Position numbers and translations under genes: made by a program | DNA from: Valencia hispanica | Lineage: Eukaryota > Chordata > Actinopteri > Cyprinodontiformes > Valenciidae | Assembly (NCBI GenBank): GCA_963556495.2 | Contig: OY747701.1 | Location: 41,960,001 to 42,024,000, forward strand | Direction of reading: 5' to 3' | Length of the DNA stretch: 64,000 bases | Part shown: positions 37,201 to 46,511 of the stretch, piece after piece | Position numbering within the stretch: the stretch's first letter is position 1 | Layout of the letters: each line of letters begins with the position of its first letter | Notes under the pieces: model-generated | What the model was told of the DNA's origin: nothing | The model's input: the letters and a program-made list of their open reading frames with translations, nothing else | Databases searched by the model: none

Positions 37201-39628
37201 TATATCAGACAAATAGAGTATTACATGGAAGTGCCCCTGGCGTGCAACGATGGAGCCACTGGTGCATAATCCAGCTGCTGTGCCCTTCTGGCTATTTGCC
37301 AATACAAACTCCCCCTGTTGCTACAACATGCACACTTTATTCTTCATGGTCTTTTTTCATTCTCCACCTCAATTTGCAGCGTGTGAACCTGAATCAACTG
37401 CAAAGTCACTCTATATGAGCTGGTTAATAGCAGCCAGAATTATGTCTAATAAAATTAACTTCATAAGAAAGTTTACTTTTATAAAGTTGTATCAGTATTT
37501 CCACTTCTTATTCTAATTGTTTTTCTGATGTGTTTTGTGCAATACTGTAAAAGAAGGCTGCGGTTGATTAACATTATGTTTTTTTTTGTATAGACATCTG
37601 TTATTTTATTATTTTTGTTATAAATATGTCTCTCAATTTTTTTCTCAATTGTTTTAAGTTCAATTTATCTTTCTAGTTGATCTGGCAAACTAAAACATCT
37701 TTTAAAGCTAAATAATACATCTCGAAATTTCTAATTATTACTCTGAGATTCAATGGCATAATTGGTCTTAGTTAAATTTAACTTAGTTGAATTGAAAATA
37801 AAATAAATTGCATTTGGGCTCGGCTCAGGACTTGCATGCCTTGACTTTGGAATTGGCTTTGCACTTTATTGTGTTTACTTTGGACTTGACTCAAGACTTG
37901 AGACTTGTAACTTGCCAAACAATGACTTTATCCCACCTCTATCTTTTAGTATGGGAAATTTCCTAGGTGGAAATAATCAGTGATGAAGATTTTTGTTTGC
38001 TTACCTTAGGCTTTCAAGCATGCATTCATGGGATCAATAAAGTATTTTTGAATTGAATTGAATTGAATTGCAAAGAAACTTGAAATGTAGAAACTTCTTT
38101 GATATTTTCATGTAATGAGGTTTTTCAACTTTATCACTGTCTTTTAACTGAATCAAATTTCTCGGTCACAGAAATGGGTATAAATTTATGTACTGCTCAG
38201 CTAGAGCGATTGGGATGGCTGGGATGACGAGAGGTTACCTGCACTGGGTCAATGAGAGGGGAACCATGCTGCCTATGGGCCCAGTGCTGCTCAGCCCCAG
38301 CAGCCTTTTCTCTGCCTTTCACAGGTTAGTAGCACACATGACTAAGCTCAAGAAATCAGCAATATATGTACAGTTATGTTCAATAAATGTTAACATTGTT
38401 GAAAAGTTCAGTAAGTTTAATAACTCAATTCACTAAGTGAGACACATTATATAGATTTCATCATGTAAAACACTTTGAATTTATTTGTTGATAAAATGTG
38501 CTATACAAATAAACGTGCCGTACCTTGTCTTGTCTAAATTAATTACAGTCAGACTGATGTTTTTAAGCCTTTATTTCTGTTAATTAGGATGATTGTCTGC
38601 TTATGACAGTCAGCTAATAAAAATGTATTGAATAAGACTGTATGTACAGTATATAGTAGGGCTGGTCGGCATCAGGAATATAGGCAATGGCATAGTACTT
38701 GACATATAATATCATATCAAAACAATGTGATGCCATCATTGCAAACACTGATAGTACAATGATCTCTCTAGTACTTTGCTTTATACTGATCCAGCTTTAA
38801 TAGCTTCAAATATCCTTCAATCGACTATTTTAACTTTCCAGAGATCTAGCGTTTGGACTAATTAGATTAAAAGAACAAGATATATAAGTAATTATGTAAT
38901 ATTCTGTTTTTAGAGAGGTTATTGAAAAGAAACCAGAAGTATTCAAGATTGAGTGTCTGACAGACATCAAGCACCTTTTCTACCCAAACACTGAACCTTT
39001 TTATGCCGCCTTTGGGAACAGAGCCACGGTAAGAAAATCAAACACACACAGTCACACACAGTATATAACAATTTTTTGATTACACTGAGGCCCCCTTGAT
39101 GTCAGTTTTAAATCAAGCATCAATTTCTAATCTTATGCTTTGACAAGCACAATGAAAACAGATTTTTTTTAGTTTATGTATTTTCACAGAAGCAGTGGAT
39201 GTTTTGGTGCTGATTGTGTCTGTGTGGTTCCAGGATGTGTATTCTTATAAGGAAGTTGGCATCCCTTTGAACAGGATTTTTACTGTCAACCCCAAGGGAG
39301 AACTAATACAGGAGCATGCCAAAACGAATATTTCCTCGTAAGTAGCAGCCACAGTTTTTTTCTGATTTCCATTAACTGAAAACACACATGCAGTATTAAG
39401 CTCTTTTTATTACTATTCTTGACATTTTGTAACGTCTGTGTCCTTCTCTCTCTAAGCTTTGGACGCCTATGCGAGATGGTCGACCACGTGTTCCCGATCC
39501 TGGTTCAAAATGAGGCAGCGGACATCTCCTTCTCTTATAGTTTTGATCAAACTAGCAACTGGAGAAAACACCTGCCTGATAGCAGTAGTCAAGAGGAAGA
39601 TGAGTTCCAGCCTATTGAAACAAACTGA
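18330..39628 (+). CDS. lpin1: Lipin-1, phosphatidate phosphatase (complete, 20 coding exons)
   Basis: Mg-dependent phosphatidate phosphatase making diacylglycerol from phosphatidate at the ER; vertebrate lipin-1 is also a nuclear co-regulator. Coding exons: 18330-18521, 19179-19274, 23758-23854, 23946-24165, 29728-29836, 30148-30385, 30992-31141, 31237-31330, 31664-31860, 32070-32163, 32591-32660, 35258-35350, 35458-35519, 35618-35756, 36581-36729, 36906-36992, 38172-38324, 38914-39028, 39234-39337, 39457-39628. All have AG/GT borders, phases match throughout, and the sum is 2,631 nt (876 residues plus stop), close to the usual ~890. The start is the lipin signature [13 protein letters not shown]. 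Lipin-1 rather than -2/-3 is indicated by [31 protein letters not shown] and [19 protein letters not shown]. Introns hold three antisense Tc1 copies. An extra alternative exon cannot be excluded, especially between 24.2 and 29.7 kb. Confidence 0.97.
19780..21205 (-). mobile_element. Tc1/mariner element C in lpin1 intron, left end truncated
   Basis: Same family as element D. The right terminus ends GCCCCACTG at 21,205 followed by TA. The left side begins only at GAGAGGTCTGTAATTTTC, so about 70 bp of the left inverted repeat are gone. It lies antisense to lpin1 between coding exons 2 and 3. Confidence 0.85.
19960..20865 (-). pseudogene. Tc1 transposase (element C), multiply broken
   Basis: The start ATG lies at 20,865-20,863 ([14 protein letters not shown]). 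An early frameshift or stop follows within about 25 codons. A middle segment (20,272-20,559) retains [11 protein letters not shown] and [10 protein letters not shown]. The next (20,039-20,275) has FQHDKNLEH and, 34 residues on, the Glu of LIENLW. It ends at a TGA where relatives have Trp in EEWAKIP. Asn-Pro before the last Glu has become His-Leu. Clearly non-functional. Confidence 0.88.
21206..23757. other. lpin1 intron, no other feature
   Basis: Remainder of the intron between coding exons 2 and 3. No exon, RNA gene or repeat with definable ends was found. Confidence 0.5.
23946..24165 (+). other. lpin1: lpin1 polybasic nuclear-signal and acidic exon
   Basis: This exon carries KRRKRRRRK, the polybasic nuclear-localisation and membrane-binding patch of lipins. 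It is followed by a Gly-rich stretch and the acidic [16 protein letters not shown] segment that is typical of lipin-1. In lipin biology the basic patch governs phosphatidate binding and nuclear entry; that role is known for the family, not shown here. Confidence 0.9.
24896..25907 (-). mobile_element. 5'-truncated LINE inserted in element F
   Basis: Read on the - strand, it has an ORF2 C-terminal segment (25,463-25,777; [13 protein letters not shown] start, then [38 protein letters not shown]). A GC-rich 3' untranslated stretch follows. The end is AAGCGCTTTATAAATAAAG and a TTTGA-type tail at 24,896-24,915. TAATAT appears at both junctions and is a plausible target duplication. The exact LINE clade is not certain to me. 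Confidence 0.8.
26110..26990 (-). pseudogene. Tc1-like transposase (element F), catalytic Asp region deleted
   Basis: The longest open piece (26,525-26,908, - strand) reads [45 protein letters not shown] and [19 protein letters not shown]. Between the AKEKNN and CISFGNQ blocks, the family normally has a stretch containing the first catalytic Asp. It is missing here, an internal deletion. The C-terminal third, toward 26,110, is out of frame and stop-ridden. Confidence 0.85.
27313..29727. other. lpin1 intron, no exon recognised
   Basis: AT-rich intron between coding exons 4 and 5. Because human lipin-1 has some extra sequence near this boundary, I looked for a phase-compatible exon and found none convincing. 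Confidence 0.45.
32749..34333 (-). mobile_element. Tc1/mariner element D in lpin1 intron, complete ends
   Basis: A 1,585-bp element beginning CAGTGGGGCAAAAAAGTATT and ending in the inverted TTTTACCCCACTG. TA flanks it at 32,747-32,748 and 34,334-34,335. It is the same family and orientation as element C and sits antisense between coding exons 11 and 12 of lpin1. The long inverted repeats are still well matched (for example, TTTTCATCATAGGTATACC against its complement). Confidence 0.93.
32957..33965 (-). pseudogene. Tc1 transposase (element D), broken
   Basis: The start [20 protein letters not shown] at 33,965 and the helix-turn-helix [18 protein letters not shown] are intact. A frameshift follows near 33,790. 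The next frame (33,521-33,763) carries [15 protein letters not shown] to EEDWENLI and stops at a TAG where the family has Trp before the SDETKIE motif. The C-terminal part holds further lesions. It is decayed, though less than element C. Confidence 0.88.
34336..35257. other. lpin1 intron remainder
   Basis: Pyrimidine-rich intron DNA before coding exon 12. Short open frames here show no family resemblance. Confidence 0.5.
37033..37947. repeat. Putative non-autonomous DNA element in lpin1 intron
   Basis: The edges read AGGTGTGGACTCCAGTC (left) and TGACTTTATCCCACCT (right), an imperfect inverted pair resembling the common fish terminus AGGTGGGACCAAGTCA. Near both ends are strings of ACTTGACT/ACTTGAGA typical of that repeat. 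The interior is non-coding. Termini are degraded and the boundaries are approximate. Confidence 0.55.
38029..38070 (+). repeat. L2-like LINE tail
   Basis: GGGATCAATAAAGTATTTTT followed by four GAATT units. This is the same 3' end as the LINE at 6,840-9,760 but only ~40 bp long, so a severely 5'-truncated insertion in an lpin1 intron. Confidence 0.75.
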
Positions 39629-40440
39629 AAGAACCCCATCGAATCAAGAACGTAATCTGCAAGAATGCATCTTTGGATTGTTCTGTTCGTGATAAAGCTG
39701 GTATCCAAGCTCAGATGCAAAAATGATCCTATCAAGAACTGAAATGAAAACAGCCCTTAGGCTTTTTCTCTAAAATGGAAAATGAAGACAGTTCCTATGC
39801 TCAGACAGTACCTTAAAATAGGCCATTGTGACTACTGATTTAAAATAAATGAATGTATTTCAAATTATGTAAACAGAATAACAGAGGAAGTACTGGACAA
39901 AAGATGGAAAAAGTTATGTGAAAATAACATGACTCATTTTTAGAGAAAAAACATAGTTAAAAGGAAATTTGGGGGAAAAGACAGAAAGGCATACCTGATA
40001 CATTTCAGAAAAAAGGTTGAGAGTTTCTCATAAATTTAAATTACTTGGTTTAAAGCACATATTTGAAAGTGCACCATCTAATACGTACACTGTGCTGCAA
40101 TATAATATCTGTTTACCTCTTTCTCTTTTCAGTCCTCCATATATTCACATTTGAACTAATAAAAACACCCACTACAGCTGAATAATAAAGCATTATTACA
40201 TATGTAATAATGTAATACGGAACTTTAGGTTTTTATGCAGTATCTATTTTTGAATGTACTTCAGGAAAGAATATTGACATTTTTTCACAACACTGGCCAT
40301 TTATTCACCAAATATTATGCAGACACAGAATGCAGTCTAGTTTGACCTCATGTACAGGTTAATCTTCTAAACCTCTTAAACACTGTATTATACTACAAAC
40401 ATCCAAGTTATGCAATAAAAAACAAAGAGAAAAAACAGGT
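39629..40440 (+). other. lpin1: lpin1 3' untranslated region (approximate)
   Basis: AT-rich sequence after the stop codon with AATAAA signals at 39,844-39,849, 40,158-40,163 and 40,414-40,419. The true poly(A) site cannot be chosen from sequence alone. Confidence 0.6.
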
Positions 40441-42138
40441 GTTTCTAAGGATCTTTTCCGTGATAACTTCCTCTGCAGGTGCAGCTGAATATTTGTGGTA
40501 TTTTGACCATGCTACTGTGAGAAATCTGTCCAGTTTTCTTTTGTTGTGTTCAAGCTAAATGCAGGACAATGCAAACAAATGTTGTGTATATGTGGGAATG
40601 TAATATATAAATCATACAATATTCTAATAACTCATGTTTATCAATGTACATTTTTTGTGTTCATGTAGGACTGAGTAAATGTTCTGTTTTTGTTATGTCA
40701 TGTACATAAGCAGATACGTTCAGCGTCATGTATAACATTAACCTGTCATGTTATTGTAAAAAAACAAAAACACCATATTTTGATGTGCTAACATTTTATA
40801 ACCATTTCATAATTTGTATTTATGTAAAATAGAAGCCTGGCTTTAAATATGTGTAGCTCAAACAGGGAGAAAACCACTGTAAGTAACAAAAATCTTAATT
40901 TGTATGTGAAGTTACAAAACATTTTTAGCTGTTGTGCTCAAGTTGCTATTCTCAATTGTATGTTTTTTATACTGATGCTCATTCAAAACATTTGCAGCTT
41001 TTTAGTAAATAGTTTAATCTTCTTATTTTACAGTAATGTCTATTACTTCTTGCCTCTATTTGGTGCCTCTGGCCTCTAGGTAAATCCATTTAGTTGACTG
41101 AAATGCCCAGGTATAGATCTTTTCACAACAAAGAGCAATATCAAATAAACAAAGTTGCTTTGACACTCCTCTTTTCAATCAACTAGTGAAGAAATTCACA
41201 GTAAGTAGTTGGTTTTACTTTTTGTTCGCAAGCTATTAGTCCGTACGAAGTCGAGGAAGATTACAGTCACTTGGCCTCCCTCCTGATCATGAGACGGGAA
41301 TGTTTGGTTGTAATGTAATGTTTGCATAGGCTGCTTTAGGTCTGGTGCTGTACTGTGATTGACTTTCCCTAAAAGAATATTAATCAGGAATGAACCCTTT
41401 AAGTTAAATGGGATAGGCTATAGACTGTTGGAAGGGTAAAGATCAAATGATTATCAAGTTTAAAGAATCTACTGTTAGAAAGTTAAAAAAAACAATTACA
41501 TCAGTGAGTATCCTGTAATTGTTATGTTTTAATTCTTTCTGTGAAAGATTATTTAAAAGAACCTAAATCATCTTTTCATTCTCTCTTTATTTCCAGTTTA
41601 TTTTTTCACGTGTAAAGATTATAGTTTTGGAACCAAGCAGCAATTATACTAAACAGTGTGCAGTGAAAGCTGTTTTTAACAATGTAGTCTAATCTGTAGA
41701 ATAAACAATTATCTGTAAACTAGTTAAAATTTGTGAAATTTTATTTAATATACCTTTGTTTCTTTGCCCTTTAACAGAGCATTCCTTGTTGTTTCTGGAT
41801 TTACATAGCTCAAACCTGCATTAATCAGTGCTGAGAAGCAAAATATAATGTTTCTGCGACTGCGTGAGAAAAAGAAACATCTGGTACATGACTGGAAACA
41901 AAGCATTCCTTTAGAGCGGTACTATCCCCTCTAAAGTCCCTTGCCACTTATACTTTTTCTATCCCACACTTGCAGTGCATTAGCATTTCTTTTCGTCTCA
42001 TGACTCCACAGATGTATCAGTTTTACAAAAACAGGAAATCGTCTTTTGTTCCTTTGCAGGCCTACTCTCAGTATTTCATCACTTTCTTCTTCAGTTCTGC
42101 ATTTTTGCAGATATAAGCTCTTACTGGTGACTGATATA
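40441..42138. other. Intergenic between lpin1 and element E
   Basis: AT-rich, no gene or definable repeat recognised. Part of it may belong to a longer lpin1 3' UTR. Confidence 0.45.
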
Positions 42139-43758
42139 CACTACCGTTCAAAAGTTTGGGGTCACCCAAACAATTTTGTGTTTTCCATGAAAAGTCACAC
42201 TTATTCACCACCATACGTTGTGAAATGAATAGAAAATAGAGTCAAGACATTGACAAGGTTAGAAATAATGATTTGTATTTGAAATAAGATTTTTTTTACA
42301 TCAAACTTTGCTTTCGTCAAAGAATCCTCCATTTGCAGCAATTACAGCATTGCAGACCTTTGGCATTCTAGCTGTTAATTTGTTGAGGTAATCTGGAGAA
42401 ATTGCACCCCACGCTTCTAGAAGCAGCTCCCACAATTTGGATTGGTTGGATGGGCACTTCTTGCGTACCATACGGTCAAGCTGCTCCCACAACAGCTCAA
42501 TGGGGTTCAAATCTGGTGACTGCGCTGGCCACTCCATTACCGATAGAATACCAGCTGCCTGCTTCTTCTCTAAATAGTTCTTGCACAATTTGGAGGTGTG
42601 TTTTGGGTCATTGTCCTGTTGTAGGATGAAATTGGCTCCAATCAAGCGCTGTCCACTGGGTATGGCATGGCGTTGCAAAATGGAGTGATAGCCTTCCTTA
42701 TTCAGAATCCCTTTTACCCTGTACAAATCTCCCACCTTACCAGCACCAAAGCAACCCCAGACCATCACATTACCTCCACCATGCTTAACAGATGGCGTCA
42801 GGCATTCTTCCAGCATCTTTTCAGTTGTTCTGCGTCTCACAAACGTTCTTCTTTGTGATCCAAACACCTCAAACTTGGATTCATCCGTCCACAACACTTT
42901 TTTCCAGTCTTCCTCTGTCCAATGTCTGTGTTCTTTTGCCCATCTTAATCTTTTTCTTTTATTGGCCAGTCTCAGATATGGCTTTTTCTTTGCCACTCTG
43001 CCCTGAAGCCCAGAATCCCGCAGCCGCCTCTTCACTGTAGATGTTGACACTGGTGTTTTGCGGGTACTATTTAATGAAGATGCCAGTTGGGGACCTGTGA
43101 GGCGTCTGTTTCTCAAACTAGAGACTCTAATGTACTTATCTTCTTGCTCAGTTGTGCAACGCGGCCTCCCACTTTTTTTTATCTACTCTGGTTAGAGCCT
43201 GTTTGTGCTGTCCTCTGAAGGGAGTAGTACACACCGTTGTAGGAAATCTTCAATTTCTTAGCAATTTCTCGCATGGAATAGCCTTCATTTCTAAGAACAA
43301 GAATAGACTGTCGAGTTTCAGATGAAAGTTCTCTTTTTCTGGCCATTTTGAGCGTTTAATTGACCCCACAAATGTGATGCTCCAGAAACTCAATCTGCTC
43401 AAAGGAAGGTCAGTTTTGTAGCTTCTGTACCGAGCTAAACTGTTTTCAGATGTGTGAACATGATTGCACAAGGGTTTTCTAATCATCAATTAGCCTTCTG
43501 AGCCAATGAGCAAACACATTGTACCATTAGAACACTGGAGTGATAGTTGCTGGAAATGGGCCTCTATACACCTATGTAGATATTGCACCAAAAACCAGAC
43601 ATTTGCAGCTAGAATAGTCATTTACCACATTAGCAATGTATAGAGTGTATTTCTTTAAAGTTAAGACTAGTTTAAAGTTATCTTCATTGAAAAGTACAGT
43701 GCTTTTCCTTCAAAAATAAGGACATTTCAATGTGACCCCAAACTTTTGAACGCTAGTG
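42139..43758 (-). mobile_element. DD38E Tc1-like element E (Intruder-like)
   Basis: A 1,620-bp element. Left end CACTACCGTTCAAAAGTTTG; right end is the inverted repeat with one difference in the first ten bases (CACTAGCG). TA sits at 42,137-42,138 and 43,759-43,760. It encodes one transposase whose last two catalytic residues are 38 apart, unlike the DD34E copies elsewhere in this window. The ends and frame are well preserved. Confidence 0.93.
42301..43346 (-). pseudogene. DD38E transposase (element E), one frameshift
   Basis: The start ATG at 43,346 opens MARKRELSSETRQSILVLRN. The helix-turn-helix (REIAKKLKISYNGVYYSL) follows. The frame breaks near 43,180 in a run of A, with a TAA and an indel. 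From the next Met (43,116) a 271-residue frame runs to the end. It has WTDESKFEVF (first Asp), HGGGNVMVWGCFG, LQQDNDPKHTSK (second Asp), and the Glu of NPIELLW after 38 intervening residues. It ends NGGFFDESKV. Apart from the A-run lesion the catalytic part looks intact. Confidence 0.9.
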
Positions 43759-43760
43759 TA

Positions 43761-45483
43761 TGTAAACAAATATGTTTACTCATTAATTTATTCATTATGA
43801 CCAACTATTTAGTATTCGTCATAAATAGATAAAAAAAAAAAAAGAAAACATTTGAACTATGCGGGCACCAATTACTGCTAGGACAACAAACGGAGGCGAC
43901 CCCATGCTGCAGACACTCAGAGGGAGCCACAGACCGCCCATTGGTGTGAAACAACTACTCCAGATGTTATCCTGATGTGGAACAAGAAGTCCAAGTTGGA
44001 GCTCTGAGCACACATCTCCACACGGTCTGGCTTTTCTTCTTTTCTGTGTTTTCGGTGTATTTAATCAACGACCGACTACTTTGTCATTTCTCCACATTAG
44101 CCAGCTCCTTTGTTAGATTCTCTACACTCAGTTTAGGTTCGTTATTTTCCTGGAGGATACAGGTTTGATTTTGTTTTCTTGCCGAATGGGTGGGATTAGT
44201 TAAGCTTGCTGTTGAAAGCTAAAGTAAACGCAGCTGTTCGGTCATATTTTACCGATGACTTGGTTTAAAAATCCACAACATAAGAGTGACGAGGTAGCCA
44301 ACTATACTAGTAATCGGTCTACACGGCGTGAGGAGTTTGTGGGTTGGTGGTTTACTTTGTCACAGCAGGCTACCGTTTTTGATTTATATAGATTGTATGT
44401 ACAAAAATAATTTATAAATAAACAGAACATTGAAGATCAAGGCAAATGTGAGATTAATAATGCAATACGTGAGTAAACGAGAAGAAAGAAATACTTTTGG
44501 TGTTGTATAGGCTACTTCAACCAGATAGAGAATAACTTGCCTACTTTTTAATAAAACGCTGAACGCTGGAACACTGCCAGGAGGGTGTGATATTTTAGTT
44601 TTTTACATGTTACAATAGATTATAGACTATTGCATAGGTCGACATAGTAAGGTGCCTAAATTATAATTGATTTACAATGCATGCATATCAAAAGAGTGTA
44701 ATGTGTTATCTAATATAGCTACAATGGCCTATCATTTTATATTTAATGTTCAGTTTAACGTTTAATGTTCAATGTTTTGTGTTTTGGAAAATTACATCTG
44801 AAAACAGCAAAACCAAACAATAATTAGGTTTGATCAATCCTTCTTTACTTTGGTTCTATTGGTCTCTCTTTTCTCTTCTTTACTTGAATGTTCCATTCGT
44901 TTTCCCATTTGTCTTTGCTTTTTCAATCTCTCTCATTCCACCAGTGAACTCTCCCATTAAAAAAAAAATAGACTTCGATTGCTCAGAAACTCTGTGCACA
45001 TACTAGCATTCATATACTATTCACCTATTGCTGTCTCTCTGTCTTTATCTCTAGCTGTTGTCTCTCCTCTTCTCTTCTCCCTCTCATCATTGGTTCTATT
45101 TTTGGTTAGCCTGTTTGGCTCTGTCAATAATGCCAAAATGGTAAATGAGCATATAAAGTAAAGCAAAGCTTTACTTATTTTATTTATATTGTTTTCAATG
45201 ATGCACTGTTATTGATCCGTTTTGAATTTACTTCTATCTATATTTTAATAGGTATTATGATAGTTGGAATTAAAGGATCTTTTCTTATTTTTTATCTATA
45301 ACACAATGTTAAAATAATTAATTGTTACCAGTTCACATGCCTAATGATAATGCTGGTGCTTCTGCTGGAGCTCAAGCTATAGCTCCACTCTGTAGATCAT
45401 CTCTCCTACCCTCTACAAAATGATGACATCAGAATCTAGTGTTACTGTAAACTAAAAATACAAACCACAAACTGAATATCCTT
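43761..45483. other. Intergenic upstream of the MS4A-like gene
   Basis: No coding exon recognised. Because the MS4A-like start codon sits exactly at a splice acceptor (46,511), a leader exon should lie upstream. A pyrimidine-rich stretch ending at a GT near 44,162 (CTGGAGGATACAG|GTTTGA) is one weak candidate. Confidence 0.4.
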
Positions 45484-46163
45484 ATGCAAACAACTGGGCT
45501 ACATCAAGTCATGAGTACATACATCAAGTACATTCTTTACACAAATGACTGCAGGAGTCATCACCTTGACAGGCATTTACTTAAATTTGTAGATGACACG
45601 GTGTTAGTCATTCTGCTGCAGGAGGGTGAGGCAGAACATGGGCCTGTTCTAGATGGTTTTGTGGAGTTTTGTGGAAATCACTCGCTCAAATTGAATGTTG
45701 ATAAAACGAAAGACATATCCGTGGACTTTCGGAGGCCTGCCAGTGATATCATTCCAAATATTATCACAGGCACTGTTGTTGAGATAGTGGAGTCCTACAA
45801 ATATTCGGGAACTGTTATTGATAATCGGTTAAACTTTCATCTAATGTATCCCAGATTTGTAAAAAAGGTGCCCAAAGGTTGTATTTCCTGAGGAACTGTT
45901 TTAATGTAGACAAAACACTTTTGATCTTATTTTATAGATCCATAATTGAATCAGTGCTGTCCTTTTGTTTGATTTCTTATTACGGGGATGTGTCAGTACA
46001 GCACAAAAACTGCATGAACAAAATTGTGTCAGAAGCCAGTAAAATCACTGGCCAACAACAAATGTCCCTCAAAAATAGTCTCAAAAGATCTGTGTGTGTT
46101 TAATACTTGATTTTTAACTCAAGTATTACACACACACACACAGATCTTTTGAGACTATTTTTT
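45484..46163 (+). mobile_element. LINE reverse-transcriptase relic
   Basis: Two frames of a non-LTR retrotransposon RT. The first (to 45,891) has FVDDTVLV in place of the usual FADD block, then FVEFCGNHSLKLNVDKTK and ESYKYSGTVIDNRL. The second (from about 45,870) has YFLRNCFNVDKTLLILFYRSIIESVLSF. A frameshift separates them near 45,875. It is distantly related to the LINE at 6.8-9.8 kb. The right end runs into the fold-back at 46,071-46,162. Confidence 0.8.
46071..46162. repeat. Long fold-back (inverted repeat)
   Basis: Left arm 46,071-46,110 (AAAAATAGTCTCAAAAGATC, then a short TG run and TAATACTTGA) is mirrored by 46,119-46,162 as its reverse complement. The loop is eight bases (TTTTTAAC). 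The only differences are the length of the TG/CA run and one base. The left arm continues the LINE reading frame, so the right arm is probably a copied inverted piece of the LINE. Confidence 0.88.
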
Positions 46164-46511
46164 CTCCATATTTGTCAGGTATCTGCAGCCTCAGGAAGCC
46201 CACAGGGCTACATGTGTCTCTTTAGCTACTCTAGAGGCTTTTAACACATTTGGTAAAAATATTGACTTCTGTTACTCTTATGTCATTAGATGCTGCAACA
46301 CCCTCAAACCACAGTGATACTTTTTCATCTTTACGACAAAATGTAATTTTGCAGTGCCAATGTTTTTGCATCACAACATGTTGCTCAAAATGACGGGAAG
46401 CAAACTTCAACGTATCAGTTATAATGAAAGACTCTCTCATATTGATTGATGTTTTGAAACAGACTTCCAGTGGACTGCTACATTTATGATGTTGTCTGTC
46501 TCTGTCTCTAG

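Larger units (their letters stand above)
36581..39337 (+). other. lpin1: lpin1 C-LIP / HAD catalytic exons
   Basis: These five exons hold the haloacid-dehalogenase-like catalytic domain. The DXDXT nucleophile motif is DIDGT, at the end of the 36,581-36,729 exon. The next exon contains LGHIL, the LXXIL co-regulator motif of lipin-1. [38 protein letters not shown] and [20 protein letters not shown] follow in the usual order. All key residues are present, so an active enzyme is predicted. Confidence 0.95.

Noticed and set aside
42402..43040. Plus-strand frames within element E
   Set aside because: Antisense to the transposase and not conserved as protein.
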